A DNA stretch of 64,000 nt from Aliivibrio sp. (lineage in GTDB: Bacteria; Pseudomonadota; Gammaproteobacteria; Enterobacterales; Vibrionaceae), in the NCBI GenBank assembly GCA_016764915.1, contig JAESQY010000104.1, forward strand, positions 62,001-126,000, in the 5' to 3' direction. Positions 44,790 through 53,876 of the stretch are shown one piece after another. The stretch's first letter is position 1, and each line of letters opens with the position of its first letter. The notes below the pieces were generated by a model. That model ran no database searches. It saw only the letters and a list, made by a program, of their open reading frames with translations, and was not told the origin of the DNA. Position numbers and translations under genes: made by a program.

Positions 44790-46145
44790 ATGAGTCTTAT
44801 ACTAATACTGATCGGGGTGATTGCATTTATTGTCTTCACCACGACCAAATTAAAGTTACACCCCTTCTTAGCGTTAATCATGTCGGCATTTATTGCTGCT
44901 TTTGCCTATGGCCTCCCTTCTGTAACGATTGCTAAAACAATTGCAGGCGGATTTGGTGGTATTTTAGGTTACATCGGTTTGGTTATCGTACTCGGAACCA
45001 TTATCGGTGTGATTTTAGAAAAAAGTGGTGCCGCTATTACCATGGCTGACTCAGTGATCAACATGTTGGGTAACCGCTTTCCAATCTTAACCATGACCAT
45101 CATCGGATATATTGTCTCTGTACCTGTTTTTTGTGATTCTGGTTTTGTTATCTTGAATTCACTGAAAGAGTCATTAGCTAAACGCATGGAAACATCAAGC
45201 GTTGCAATGAGCGTGGCATTGGCAACAGGCCTTTACGCGACACATACATTTGTGCCACCCACACCTGGGCCGATAGCGGCTGCAGGTAATTTAGGATTGG
45301 AATCTAATCTCGGTCTAGTGATTGGGGTGGGCGTGTTTGTTGCCGCCGTTGCAGCCTTAGCAGGAACATTATGGGCCAGCCGCTTTAAAGATGTTGAACC
45401 TGATGGCGAAGCTCATGATGACGAAACCGCGCACATCTCTTGGACTGAGCTAAAAGCTGCATACGGTGTTTTGCCGACGGCGAGGCAGGCATTTGCTCCA
45501 ATTTTTGTTCCAATCTTCCTTATTTGCCTAGGTTCTATTGCTAAATTTCCAAGTGCACCTATCGGAACAGGCAATGTTTACGATGTTCTTGTTTTCTTAG
45601 GTCAACCGCTAACTGCTTTGTTAATTGGCCTTTTCTTAGCGATGGGTTTATTGAAATCAGAGAACAAAATAGAAGAATTTAGCGAGCGTATTAGCCAAGG
45701 CATTTTAGCTGCAGCGCCTATTCTATTAATTACGGGTGCTGGTGGCGCATTTGGTGCCGTTCTAAAAGCAACGCCGTTGGGTGAATATTTAGGAACCACG
45801 CTATCTGCGTTAGGTGTGGGTATCTTTATGCCATTTATCGTTGCTGCGGCACTTAAGTCGGCTCAGGGATCGTCAACGGTAGCTCTGGTTACTACGTCGG
45901 CATTGGTTGCCCCAATGCTTACACAGCTTGGTTTAGATTCAGAGATGGGCCGAGTGTTAACCGTTATGGCGATTGGCGCTGGTGCAATGACCGTGTCACA
46001 CGCTAATGATAGTTTCTTCTGGGTGGTGTCACAGTTCAGTCGTATGTCGGTAGGTTTGGCGTATCGAGCTCAGACGATGGCAACATTAGTGCAAGGCATT
46101 ACTGCCATTACCTTAGTCTATATATTAAGTCTTATCTTGCTTTAA
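44790..46145 (+). CDS. GntP-family permease (glycerate/gluconate type)
   Basis: A 451-residue transporter with about 12 helices of the GntP family: GGFGGILGYIGLVIVLGTIIGVILEKSG near the N-terminus, the HTFVPPTPGPIAAAGNLG core and late KSAQGSSTVALVTTSAL and SHANDSFFWVVSQF segments. In context (CdaR before, glycerate kinase after) it most likely imports D-glycerate. ATG has an AAACGGAG site. Confidence 0.9.
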   Translation: MSLILILIGVIAFIVFTTTKLKLHPFLALIMSAFIAAFAYGLPSVTIAKTIAGGFGGILGYIGLVIVLGTIIGVILEKSGAAITMADSVINMLGNRFPILTMTIIGYIVSVPVFCDSGFVILNSLKESLAKRMETSSVAMSVALATGLYATHTFVPPTPGPIAAAGNLGLESNLGLVIGVGVFVAAVAALAGTLWASRFKDVEPDGEAHDDETAHISWTELKAAYGVLPTARQAFAPIFVPIFLICLGSIAKFPSAPIGTGNVYDVLVFLGQPLTALLIGLFLAMGLLKSENKIEEFSERISQGILAAAPILLITGAGGAFGAVLKATPLGEYLGTTLSALGVGIFMPFIVAAALKSAQGSSTVALVTTSALVAPMLTQLGLDSEMGRVLTVMAIGAGAMTVSHANDSFFWVVSQFSRMSVGLAYRAQTMATLVQGITAITLVYILSLILL

Positions 46146-46158
46146 CATTGGAGTGAAC

Positions 46159-47295
46159 ATGAAAGTAGTTATCGCCCCAGATTCATATAAAGAGAGTTTA
46201 ACTGCAAAAGAAGTGTGCAACGCTATCGAAACCGGGTTTAGGCGCGTCTTTCCCGATGCTGAGTATCACTCTGTTCCCGTTGCTGATGGTGGAGAAGGTA
46301 CAGTGCAGTCGTTAGTGGATGCCACCAATGGTAAGTTGGTCGAGGTAGAACTGACGGGACCACTTGGTAACCCAGTGCTCGCTTTTTATGGAATTCTGGG
46401 GGATGACTCAAACACTGCGGTCATAGAGATGGCAGCAGCGAGCGGCTTACACCATGTGCCACCTTTGTATCGTGATCCTAAGAATACCACCAGTTTTGGA
46501 ACGGGAGAGCTGATTACTTTAGCTCTGAATACAGGGGTAAAGCGGCTTATCATCGGTTTAGGTGGCAGCGCTACCAATGATGGTGGTATTGGTATGATGG
46601 CGGCGCTTGGAGTGAGGTTTTTAGACCAGAATGGTCAATCTGTGCCGTTAAATGGACAAGGTTTACATCAAATCGAATCAATAGATATTAGTCACCTCAA
46701 CCCTAAATTAAATGAGTGTGAGTTACTCATTGCCAGTGATGTCGATAATCCATTATGCGGTGAGCTGGGAGCTTCTGCTATTTTTGGTCCGCAAAAAGGA
46801 GCGACATCGGCAGATGTTGAATATCTTGATAATGGATTACAACATTACAGCAATAAAATTGAGCAATGCTTGCAGGTGAGCGTGGCACAGACAAAAGGCT
46901 CTGGCGCTGCTGGTGGAATGGGCGCTGCGTTCATGGCATTTACTCGCGCAGTAATAAAACCAGGAATTACCGTGGTTTTAGAGGCCGTAGATTTGATTTC
47001 AAAAATGGAAAATACCGACCTAGTTTTAACGGGAGAGGGTCGAATTGATGAACAGACGGTTCATGGCAAAACCCCTATGGGGGTCGCTCAACTTGCAAAA
47101 CAGTTTTCCATTCCTGTTATCGGTATAGCGGGTTGTTTAGGAAAGAATCATCAAGTTGTTTATGAGTGTGGTATTGATGCCGTGTTTGCGGCGACTCCAC
47201 GAGCTCTATCCCTAGATGAAGCGTTAGAACATGCCAGCGAGAACGTCACCAACCTTGCTGAAAATATTGCAAATCTGTGGCGGTTACAATACTAA
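46159..47295 (+). CDS. Glycerate kinase (GlxK/GarK family)
   Basis: A 378-residue enzyme from the ATG at 46159 (GGAG five bases upstream), preferred over the GTG two codons earlier. It starts MKVVIAPDSYKESLTA and contains VADGGEGTV, GLGGSATNDGG, GSGAAGGMG and LTGEGRIDEQT, the signature of the glycerate kinase family that phosphorylates D-glycerate to 2-phosphoglycerate. It feeds glycolysis. It is 13 bases behind the permease gene and ends in a strong terminator. Confidence 0.93.
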   Translation: MKVVIAPDSYKESLTAKEVCNAIETGFRRVFPDAEYHSVPVADGGEGTVQSLVDATNGKLVEVELTGPLGNPVLAFYGILGDDSNTAVIEMAAASGLHHVPPLYRDPKNTTSFGTGELITLALNTGVKRLIIGLGGSATNDGGIGMMAALGVRFLDQNGQSVPLNGQGLHQIESIDISHLNPKLNECELLIASDVDNPLCGELGASAIFGPQKGATSADVEYLDNGLQHYSNKIEQCLQVSVAQTKGSGAAGGMGAAFMAFTRAVIKPGITVVLEAVDLISKMENTDLVLTGEGRIDEQTVHGKTPMGVAQLAKQFSIPVIGIAGCLGKNHQVVYECGIDAVFAATPRALSLDEALEHASENVTNLAENIANLWRLQY

Positions 47296-47305
47296 GCTTC
47301 CTTTG

Positions 47306-47350
47306 GCAGACCACGTAAAACCTGTAGTTTACGTTGGTTCTGCTTTTTTT
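47306..47350 (+). terminator. Rho-independent terminator
   Basis: A long stem from GCAGACCACGTAAA (47306-47319) and TTTACGTTGGTTCTGC (47328-47343) with small bulges, followed by seven T. It ends the glycerate operon. Confidence 0.82.
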
Positions 47351-47582
47351 AGTCGTCAGTGCTACGATTAAATAGTTGAATAGACTGCTGTATATCTTGA
47401 TTAACACTATAAAGCTCACTTAACAATAGCTCCATGTTTTCCCCTTCTAAATCAATATTTTCTTGATTGCACTGCCAATCTTGTTCGTAAAAATCAATCA
47501 CCTCTTGTTTTATGACATCTTTGGGTTCGAAATTACCATTGTGATTGTTTTTTAGAATATTGCTTAATTCTATATTCATCAT
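47349..47582 (-). CDS. Hypothetical 77-aa acidic protein
   Basis: A small soluble acidic protein (many Asp, Glu and Asn; ends NRSTDD) without signal peptide or membrane span. The helical pattern LLLSELYSVNQDIQQSIQLF suggests a coiled coil. The start is at one of two adjacent ATG codons behind GAGG. No family is recognised. It is convergent with the glycerate operon and shares its terminator region. Confidence 0.5.
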   Translation of the reverse strand: MMNIELSNILKNNHNGNFEPKDVIKQEVIDFYEQDWQCNQENIDLEGENMELLLSELYSVNQDIQQSIQLFNRSTDD

Positions 47583-47938
47583 TTTTGCCTCGATTGATTA
47601 ACCTGATATAGAGAGTAAACAGCCAATATTTCTGTTTGGTGACAGTGAGGTGAAGCTTTTAATCAGACCTAATTTCTTTATGCAACCTATTACATTTTAA
47701 AGTAATGAATACATAGTTTGTTATAAACAACGTATCAGTCATCATAAAAGATAATAAAATCTTACCGTTAACCTATGGCTTGAAAGGAGAGAAGAGGCTA
47801 GCTTTGTAATTATATGTGGCAGTGAAATTGACAATCGACAGACCTCTATTAGCCTTAATTATGTGATGCTCATCAAAAAACATCATGGAGGGATGAATGT
47901 GGTTACATTTATTTCACTGTTTCTAACGAGGCCTTAAA
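47583..47938 (+). other. Gap before the PAS-GGDEF-EAL gene
   Basis: About 355 AT-rich bases with no gene. It contains the upstream region of the next gene and of the convergent 77-aa gene; no clear promoter or terminator is seen. Confidence 0.4.
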
Positions 47939-49774
47939 ATGACATTTCAGCCCATGTATAAACTCTACAAAGGAGTCGTAAGTTTTGTTAGGAATTGCTT
48001 TAAGAGTCAAACTGAGTCTGATTCACTTCAACAGATAGCAAAAGGGTTTGAGTCTGAATTAGAGATCAGTCATTCGATTTTTGAAAATATTTTAGAACCC
48101 ATTGTTGTAACTAATGAAAGAAATGAAATATTGGCAGCAAATCGGGCATTTGGTGTCGTTACTCGAACGAAAACAGCCAAATTAATTGGTAAAAATTTGA
48201 TACGAAGTTTCATGGGGGCCGATCAGGAAAGTGTTTTAAACGAAATATCAAATCAGATAGATAACGAAGGGATCTGGGAAGGTGAAATCTATGCATTAAA
48301 ATCGGATGGCAGCCTTTTTTTAATAAAATTGAGTATCTCTGTATTGCGTAATAATCAACATCGAATCACGCACTACATACATGCTTTTATTGATCTTACT
48401 GAGCACCAAAGCAATGAACAAAAACTGATTAAACTGTCGTGTTTTGACCACTTGACCGATCTTCCTAACCGAGTGGCCATGAAAAATCGTTTAGATAACT
48501 CTCTTATACAAGCGGAAAAAAATGATAATAAAGTGGCGGTTATATTTATAGATATTGATGATTTTAAGCGCCTGAATGACTCCTTGAACCATGAAATTGG
48601 TGATGAGATATTGATTGTTATTGCTTCACGGTTAAAGCAGTTTGATAAATTAACTCATACCATAGCAAGAATGGGAGGGGATGAATTTGCAATTATCATT
48701 TACGGCATTAAATTAGTGAACGAAGTGTCTCAAATGGTGACTAAAATTTTAGAGAATATTTCCCAACCGATCTTTAATGATTCTCAACACATTCGTATTA
48801 CTGCCAGTGCGGGCATCACTATTTTCCCAGATGATGGTGTTACGTCGTCTGAGTTAGGAAAAAACGCCGACGTGGCTATGTATCGAGCCAAACAAAATGG
48901 CGGAAATCGACTTGAATTTTTTAATCAGAAAATGAGAGTGGAAGCTGAACGCTTCATGCACTTTAAGCAGGAGTTAAAAATTGCCATTGCTGAGAATCAA
49001 TTTGAACTCTACTATCAACCTAAGATCGCTGTATTAAAGAGTAAACCATTGAAGATGGAGGCTTTGGTACGTTGGAATCATCCAACCAAGGGGGTGTTGT
49101 CACCTAATGATTTTATCAAGGAGATGGAATTTAATGGTTTAATTATCCCACTTAGCTGTTGGATAATTAATGAAGCGTGTAGGCAGGCTCGTGAATGGAT
49201 GGATAATGGCTTTGATATTCAAATTGCGATTAATTTGTCGGCTGTGCAGTTCGAAGATGACAATTTAATTGAATTCATCAGTAATACTATCTCGACACAC
49301 CGGGTTCAACCAAAAAACATCGAATTTGAAATAACAGAAAGCGCCATCATGAGTAATGTGACCAACCATGAGCTGATTTTGAAACAGCTCAGGAAAATGG
49401 GCTTTAGTGTTGCGTTAGATGATTTTGGAACCGGTTACTCTTCATTATCTTATTTGAAACGGTTTCCCGTCTCCGTGTTAAAAATTGACCGTAGCTTTAT
49501 TTTTGAACTGGAAAAAGACTCTAAAGATGCGCAAATTGTCTTTATGATTATATCGCTGGCCAAAGTACTGGGTCTTGAAGTGGTTGCTGAGGGAGTAGAA
49601 ACCAAAGAGCAAGCAGAGATGCTGATAGAGATGAAATGTGATTACCTGCAGGGGTACTATTTTAGTAAACCAATCTCTGCAACTCAATATAATCGACTAT
49701 TAGAAAAAGCGATGTCGAAAAATGTGTTGGGACCAAATGGCCAGCAGATGAAACCTTTCATGTATACGATGTAA
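47939..49774 (+). CDS. PAS-GGDEF-EAL cyclic-di-GMP protein
   Basis: A 611-residue protein. PAS (about 45-165; LEPIVVTNERNEILAANRAF) leads to a GGDEF cyclase domain (about 170-335; ARMGGDEFA, intact) and an EAL phosphodiesterase domain (about 345-595; EALVRW, DDFGTGYS and VVAEGVET intact). The RxxD product-inhibition site before GGDEF is absent (KLTH in its place). No membrane segment. A dual-active or phosphodiesterase-dominant enzyme controlled by the PAS signal is likely. Domain order is the usual one, unlike the protein at 10714-13047. Confidence 0.92.
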   Translation: MTFQPMYKLYKGVVSFVRNCFKSQTESDSLQQIAKGFESELEISHSIFENILEPIVVTNERNEILAANRAFGVVTRTKTAKLIGKNLIRSFMGADQESVLNEISNQIDNEGIWEGEIYALKSDGSLFLIKLSISVLRNNQHRITHYIHAFIDLTEHQSNEQKLIKLSCFDHLTDLPNRVAMKNRLDNSLIQAEKNDNKVAVIFIDIDDFKRLNDSLNHEIGDEILIVIASRLKQFDKLTHTIARMGGDEFAIIIYGIKLVNEVSQMVTKILENISQPIFNDSQHIRITASAGITIFPDDGVTSSELGKNADVAMYRAKQNGGNRLEFFNQKMRVEAERFMHFKQELKIAIAENQFELYYQPKIAVLKSKPLKMEALVRWNHPTKGVLSPNDFIKEMEFNGLIIPLSCWIINEACRQAREWMDNGFDIQIAINLSAVQFEDDNLIEFISNTISTHRVQPKNIEFEITESAIMSNVTNHELILKQLRKMGFSVALDDFGTGYSSLSYLKRFPVSVLKIDRSFIFELEKDSKDAQIVFMIISLAKVLGLEVVAEGVETKEQAEMLIEMKCDYLQGYYFSKPISATQYNRLLEKAMSKNVLGPNGQQMKPFMYTM

Positions 49775-49794
49775 ATATGCTGAACATCTCCAAT

Positions 49795-50454
49795 CTATCT
49801 ATCTTCAATAAGTAACACAATGAGTTTACTCGGTCCATGGGCGCCATAGGCTAACGTTTGTTGAATGTCTGCTGTTTTTGATGGGCCGGAGATAAGCACG
49901 GCGTTAGTCGGCATTTTCCTGTGCCACTGTTGACTTCGCATTAACTGAGTAAAATTGGAAGTAATGGTTGATTGCCTTATTAAAACGATATGAATGGGAG
50001 GGATCAACGAGAGTGTTCTTGGCTCACTGATACTCGGCCACAGTACGATGGTACCCGTATCTGCAATTCCGGCTAAGCTGTGCGTTACACCTGCATCAAT
50101 CTCGCTGAATAGTTCGGATTTCCAATACTCAATCTCTTTATCAAACTGTCGGATGTGCAGCTTCTGACTTGCTTGCATGATGGAATGATAAAATTCGCCA
50201 TTACTACCGACGGTAAGGCGTTTAATATCGTGGGATTGATAGACTTTTTCTAATGAAGTTTGAATGTCATCGCAATTCATCTTTATCACTTCAGCATGAT
50301 TTGCAGTTAACGCAGTCTGAAAGCGTTCAATCCGTTCTGGTTCACTGTCACTCTGCCACTGTGAATAAGTTGTGGCTTTAGCTGCTTGAGCTTGTGCACC
50401 TGCTTTTCTTAGTCGAATCAGGATCTCTCTTTTCGCTCGGTTACTGCTCTTCAT
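49795..50454 (-). CDS. lutC: LutC, L-lactate utilisation LUD protein
   Basis: A 219-residue LUD-domain protein, C-terminal partner of the LutABC complex. It contains GVTHSLAGIADTGTIVL and SLIPPIHIVLIR, which match LutC. It overlaps lutB by 14 bases and is last in the operon. LutABC oxidises L-lactate to pyruvate in bacteria without LldD. Confidence 0.88.
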   Translation of the reverse strand: MKSSNRAKREILIRLRKAGAQAQAAKATTYSQWQSDSEPERIERFQTALTANHAEVIKMNCDDIQTSLEKVYQSHDIKRLTVGSNGEFYHSIMQASQKLHIRQFDKEIEYWKSELFSEIDAGVTHSLAGIADTGTIVLWPSISEPRTLSLIPPIHIVLIRQSTITSNFTQLMRSQQWHRKMPTNAVLISGPSKTADIQQTLAYGAHGPSKLIVLLIEDR

Positions 50455-51880
50455 GGTCAGCTCCTTTATGCTCTTTTAGTAATTGAGATACGCTCTTTTT
50501 TGCCAACTTAGGTGTGGTGCGGCATTGAGTCCAACCTCCCATTTTATTGGGCATTAAAAAGTGACACCGTTTTGCTAACCAAACTCCAGTACGATAAAAA
50601 GCAGGATGGGTTGCCATAAATGAAAAAACAGACATCAAAAAACGCTCTAAGCGATTGGAGGCTGAATTTTGACCCTTTAACGGTAAGTGGTAGGGTTGCG
50701 CTGGGTTTTTGGCCTCTTTTCTAAGCCGTTGTAATATGTCGGTTATCGGGATTTTAACCGGACATACTTCCGCGCAAGCACCACACATTGTAGAGGCGGA
50801 GACTAAATCGTTGGTTTCATTCAGCCCTATCAAATGCGGTGAGATGATCTTGCCAATAGGCCCTGGATATACAGTGCCATAAGCGTGTCCGCCAATGCGA
50901 GTGTAAACCGGGCAGTGATTCATACAGGCACCGCATCGAATACATTGCAGCGTTTTTCGCATCTCTTTATCTTGATAAGCTTGGCTTCTTCCGTTATCAA
51001 GTAGGACTAAATGTACCTCTTTAGGACCATCAAGCTCACCACTCTTACGTGGCGATGTGATCATATTAAAGTAGGTGGTGATATCCTGGCCCGTTGCCGA
51101 ACGGGTTAACGCACTGTACAGCGGAGGGATATCGGATAAAAACTCCACCACTTTCTCTATACCTGTAATGGCTATATGTATATTGGGCACTGTGGTACAC
51201 ATTCGGCCATTGCCTTCATTTTCTACCAAACAGAGGGTCCCAGTTTCAGCGACTGCAAAATTAACCCCAGAAAGCCCGATGTCAGCATCATGAAATTTTT
51301 GACGAAGCTTCCGTCGTCCAGTTTGAATCAACTCATCGACATCTAATGTGGGAGTGAAATCATCAAGGTTATCTTGAAAGGTATCGCTGACCTCTTGAAT
51401 ATTTTTGTGAATAGCAGGCATGATAATGTGTGAAGGTTTATCGCCATCAAGTTGAACAATGTACTCTCCCATGTCGCTTTCAAGACACTCAATACCAAGT
51501 TTGGCCATCTCATGGTTAAGTTCAATCTCTTCACTGACCATCGATTTACCTTTGATGATACTGGTGGCGTGATGTTTGTTCGCAATATTAGCAATCAATT
51601 GATTGGCTTCGTTACTATTTTGGGCCCAATGAACCTCAATGCCATTAGCGGTACACTTTTGCTCAAGTAATTCAAGAAGGTCAGGTAGCTTACTTAAACA
51701 TCGCTGACGTATGGCTTCAGACGCATCTCTGATTTGACTCTCTTCGTTGGCATCGAAAAAAGCGACTTTACGTTTCTCTTTTAGGTAGTCCATGGCACCG
51801 CGAAAGTTATCGCGCAACTGCTTATCAGCTAAAGCCTCTTTTGCTTGGTGATGAAACTGTTTTGGGGAGAGTTCGCTCAT
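50441..51880 (-). CDS. lutB: LutB, iron-sulfur LUD subunit of L-lactate oxidation
   Basis: A 479-residue protein with an N-terminal LUD domain (VAETGTLCLVENEGNGRM) and two 4Fe-4S clusters of ferredoxin type (CIRCGACMNHCPVY, CGACAEVCPVKI), the plan of LutB/YkgF. It transfers electrons from lactate to the quinone pool with LutA and LutC. It lies one base from lutA. All eight cluster Cys are present. Confidence 0.92.
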   Translation of the reverse strand: MSELSPKQFHHQAKEALADKQLRDNFRGAMDYLKEKRKVAFFDANEESQIRDASEAIRQRCLSKLPDLLELLEQKCTANGIEVHWAQNSNEANQLIANIANKHHATSIIKGKSMVSEEIELNHEMAKLGIECLESDMGEYIVQLDGDKPSHIIMPAIHKNIQEVSDTFQDNLDDFTPTLDVDELIQTGRRKLRQKFHDADIGLSGVNFAVAETGTLCLVENEGNGRMCTTVPNIHIAITGIEKVVEFLSDIPPLYSALTRSATGQDITTYFNMITSPRKSGELDGPKEVHLVLLDNGRSQAYQDKEMRKTLQCIRCGACMNHCPVYTRIGGHAYGTVYPGPIGKIISPHLIGLNETNDLVSASTMCGACAEVCPVKIPITDILQRLRKEAKNPAQPYHLPLKGQNSASNRLERFLMSVFSFMATHPAFYRTGVWLAKRCHFLMPNKMGGWTQCRTTPKLAKKSVSQLLKEHKGADHEEQ

Positions 51881-51881
51881 G

Positions 51882-52646
51882 TTACTTCCCCCCTAGCTTA
51901 GGGGTTATACGTTCCAGTAAAAAGCTGGCAAGGTGACGTCCTTGCATAGGTTTGTTTTGGTACTCTAAAGCACCATTAATGTTTAGCAAGCAGCCCCAGT
52001 CGGCACTGATCAACTCTGCAGCGTGTGTTTTTGAGAGGTATTTTGTTTTGTCTTCTACCATCGCTTGGCTGATGTCAGGATGACGCACAGAAAAAGTACC
52101 TCCGAATCCACAGCACTCACTTTCATATTGTTGCTCTCGAAGAATAACGTTATCAAGTTGACTGAGTAACTGCTTAGAAGTCGCGTGCACATTCATCTCT
52201 CGTCGTGCTGCGCAAGAAGTGTGCATGACCACACTGGTCGATTGTCCATGATCGATGAGCTTTACTCGACAAACGTTGACTAGAAACTCGGTGAGTTCAA
52301 ATACCCTTTCGCAAAATAGATTAACGGTGTCTTGCTGGTTGTCTCCTGCAAAAAGGCGAGGGTAGTGATGATGCATCATGCCACCGCAAGATCCCGATAA
52401 TACAACAATGGGCCAATCTTCAGTGAACAAGGCTATTTGGCTGAGTGCTACCTGTTTCGCCTCTTTATCATAACCGGACGTATATGCAGGCTGACCACAG
52501 CAACTCTGTTTCTCTTGAAATATGACCTCTAATCCTTGTTGTTCGAGCAGTGTAATCGCATCAACAGCCGCTTTGGGATCAAACATCTCAACCAGGCAGG
52601 TGGCGTATAGATAGACTTTTTTAGGTTTACTTGGATAAATACGCAC
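51882..52646 (-). CDS. lutA: LutA, CCG-domain subunit of L-lactate oxidation
   Basis: A 254-residue protein with the two CCG repeats that bind Fe-S clusters or heme-linked redox centres: SCCGQPAYTSGY and ECCGFGGTFSV, plus SCGGMMHHHYP. This is LutA/YkgE, first gene of lutABC. The operon is divergent from a LysR gene with a 156-base gap that contains an imperfect dyad (52717-52736). Confidence 0.92.
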   Translation of the reverse strand: MRIYPSKPKKVYLYATCLVEMFDPKAAVDAITLLEQQGLEVIFQEKQSCCGQPAYTSGYDKEAKQVALSQIALFTEDWPIVVLSGSCGGMMHHHYPRLFAGDNQQDTVNLFCERVFELTEFLVNVCRVKLIDHGQSTSVVMHTSCAARREMNVHATSKQLLSQLDNVILREQQYESECCGFGGTFSVRHPDISQAMVEDKTKYLSKTHAAELISADWGCLLNINGALEYQNKPMQGRHLASFLLERITPKLGGK

Positions 52647-52802
52647 ATCTGTTCCCTTCTATTCTACTAAGTGTTTTATTAATAATAGACACTGGTCAAC
52701 TTTTTTTATGTCATTTGTTCTTAACGAATTATTAACATAACCCTTTCTATTTCTGCGATAAATAAAGATAATGAAAAAGATTATTTCTAAAAGTTGATTA
52801 AT

Positions 52803-53705
52803 ATGACCAGAACTGATGATTTGATCCTGTTTGCACAGGTGGTGGAGTTTGGCTCTTTTAGTAAAGTGGCAGAGCATAATAACCTGTCTAACTCAGTAGT
52901 GAGTAAGCGTATCGCGCGTTTGGAGGAGGAGCTTTCGATTCAGCTTCTTTATCGAACGACACGTAAACTGACCTTAACGGAAGCGGGTAAAGTGTTATAT
53001 CAAGGTGCAAGAAATGTGAAGTCAGCCGCCGCGGAAGCTCTAAATGCGGTGTCAGGTTATGGTGTGGATATTTCTGGGCATATCAAAATGTCTGTGCCGA
53101 CGATTTCAGGGGATCTATTGCTGGCTGATGCGGTCTCTGAGTTTTGCAGCATGCATCCGGGTATGAGCGTAGACATGTCTTTGGATAACCGTTTTGTTGA
53201 CCTGATTTCAGAAGGGTTCGATCTCGTTATTCGAACAGGGTACCTTGATGATTCATCCCTCATTTCAAGGCACATTGTGGATTCGCATTGGGTGGTCTGT
53301 TCTACCAAAGCGATGATGAATAAACTGCCCGCAAACTTCTCTCCCAGTGACCTTATAGAGCACAACTGTTTGCTGTATACCTATCAAACTAATGGGTCAA
53401 GAGATTGGGGTTTTTTAGACGATGGAAAAGAGTATATCGTAACGGTGTCAGGAAACTTTACGACCGATAACGCCAGTGCGTTGAGAAAAGCGGCGATGGC
53501 AGGGCGAGGGTTTATTTATGTGCCAAGGTGTTTAGTTTATCTCGATCTGCTTAGCGGCGATCTGGTGGATGTGTTTCCCAATAAGGTCTCTAAAAAGCTT
53601 GGAGTGTACGCTATCTACCCCTTTACTCGTCAACAACCCGCAAAAATTAAACTGCTTATTGAGCATATTCGTCAACGATATTTGGATAAAAAAACCTACT
53701 TTTAA
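52803..53705 (+). CDS. LysR-family regulator divergent from lutABC
   Basis: A 300-residue protein from the ATG at 52803 (an earlier in-frame TTG at 52794 adds three residues). LysR helix-turn-helix at the N-terminus (FSKVAEHNNLSNSVVSKRIARLEEELS, then TTRKLTLTEAG) and an effector domain after it. It probably controls lutABC, which more commonly sits with a GntR-type or LldR regulator. An imperfect dyad GTTCTTAA-N4-TTATTAAC at 52717-52736 lies in the shared gap. Confidence 0.88.
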   Translation: MTRTDDLILFAQVVEFGSFSKVAEHNNLSNSVVSKRIARLEEELSIQLLYRTTRKLTLTEAGKVLYQGARNVKSAAAEALNAVSGYGVDISGHIKMSVPTISGDLLLADAVSEFCSMHPGMSVDMSLDNRFVDLISEGFDLVIRTGYLDDSSLISRHIVDSHWVVCSTKAMMNKLPANFSPSDLIEHNCLLYTYQTNGSRDWGFLDDGKEYIVTVSGNFTTDNASALRKAAMAGRGFIYVPRCLVYLDLLSGDLVDVFPNKVSKKLGVYAIYPFTRQQPAKIKLLIEHIRQRYLDKKTYF

Positions 53706-53876
53706 TCAGTTAATATTGGAATTTTACGTTCATTGCTCAAACTGTGACAATAATGTTCGATTTATATTTAATTATTTCATATAGTTAAATAGTAAGTTCT
53801 TCGGTGGGCTATATTATAAAAACATGATAAGTAGCTGATACACTGACCTGTATGATTTCAAATTAAGGGGTGCCTT

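Noticed and set aside
52717-52736. Perfect LysR operator
   Set aside because: Only 6 of 8 arm positions match; kept as a candidate in the regulator entry, not as a separate site.
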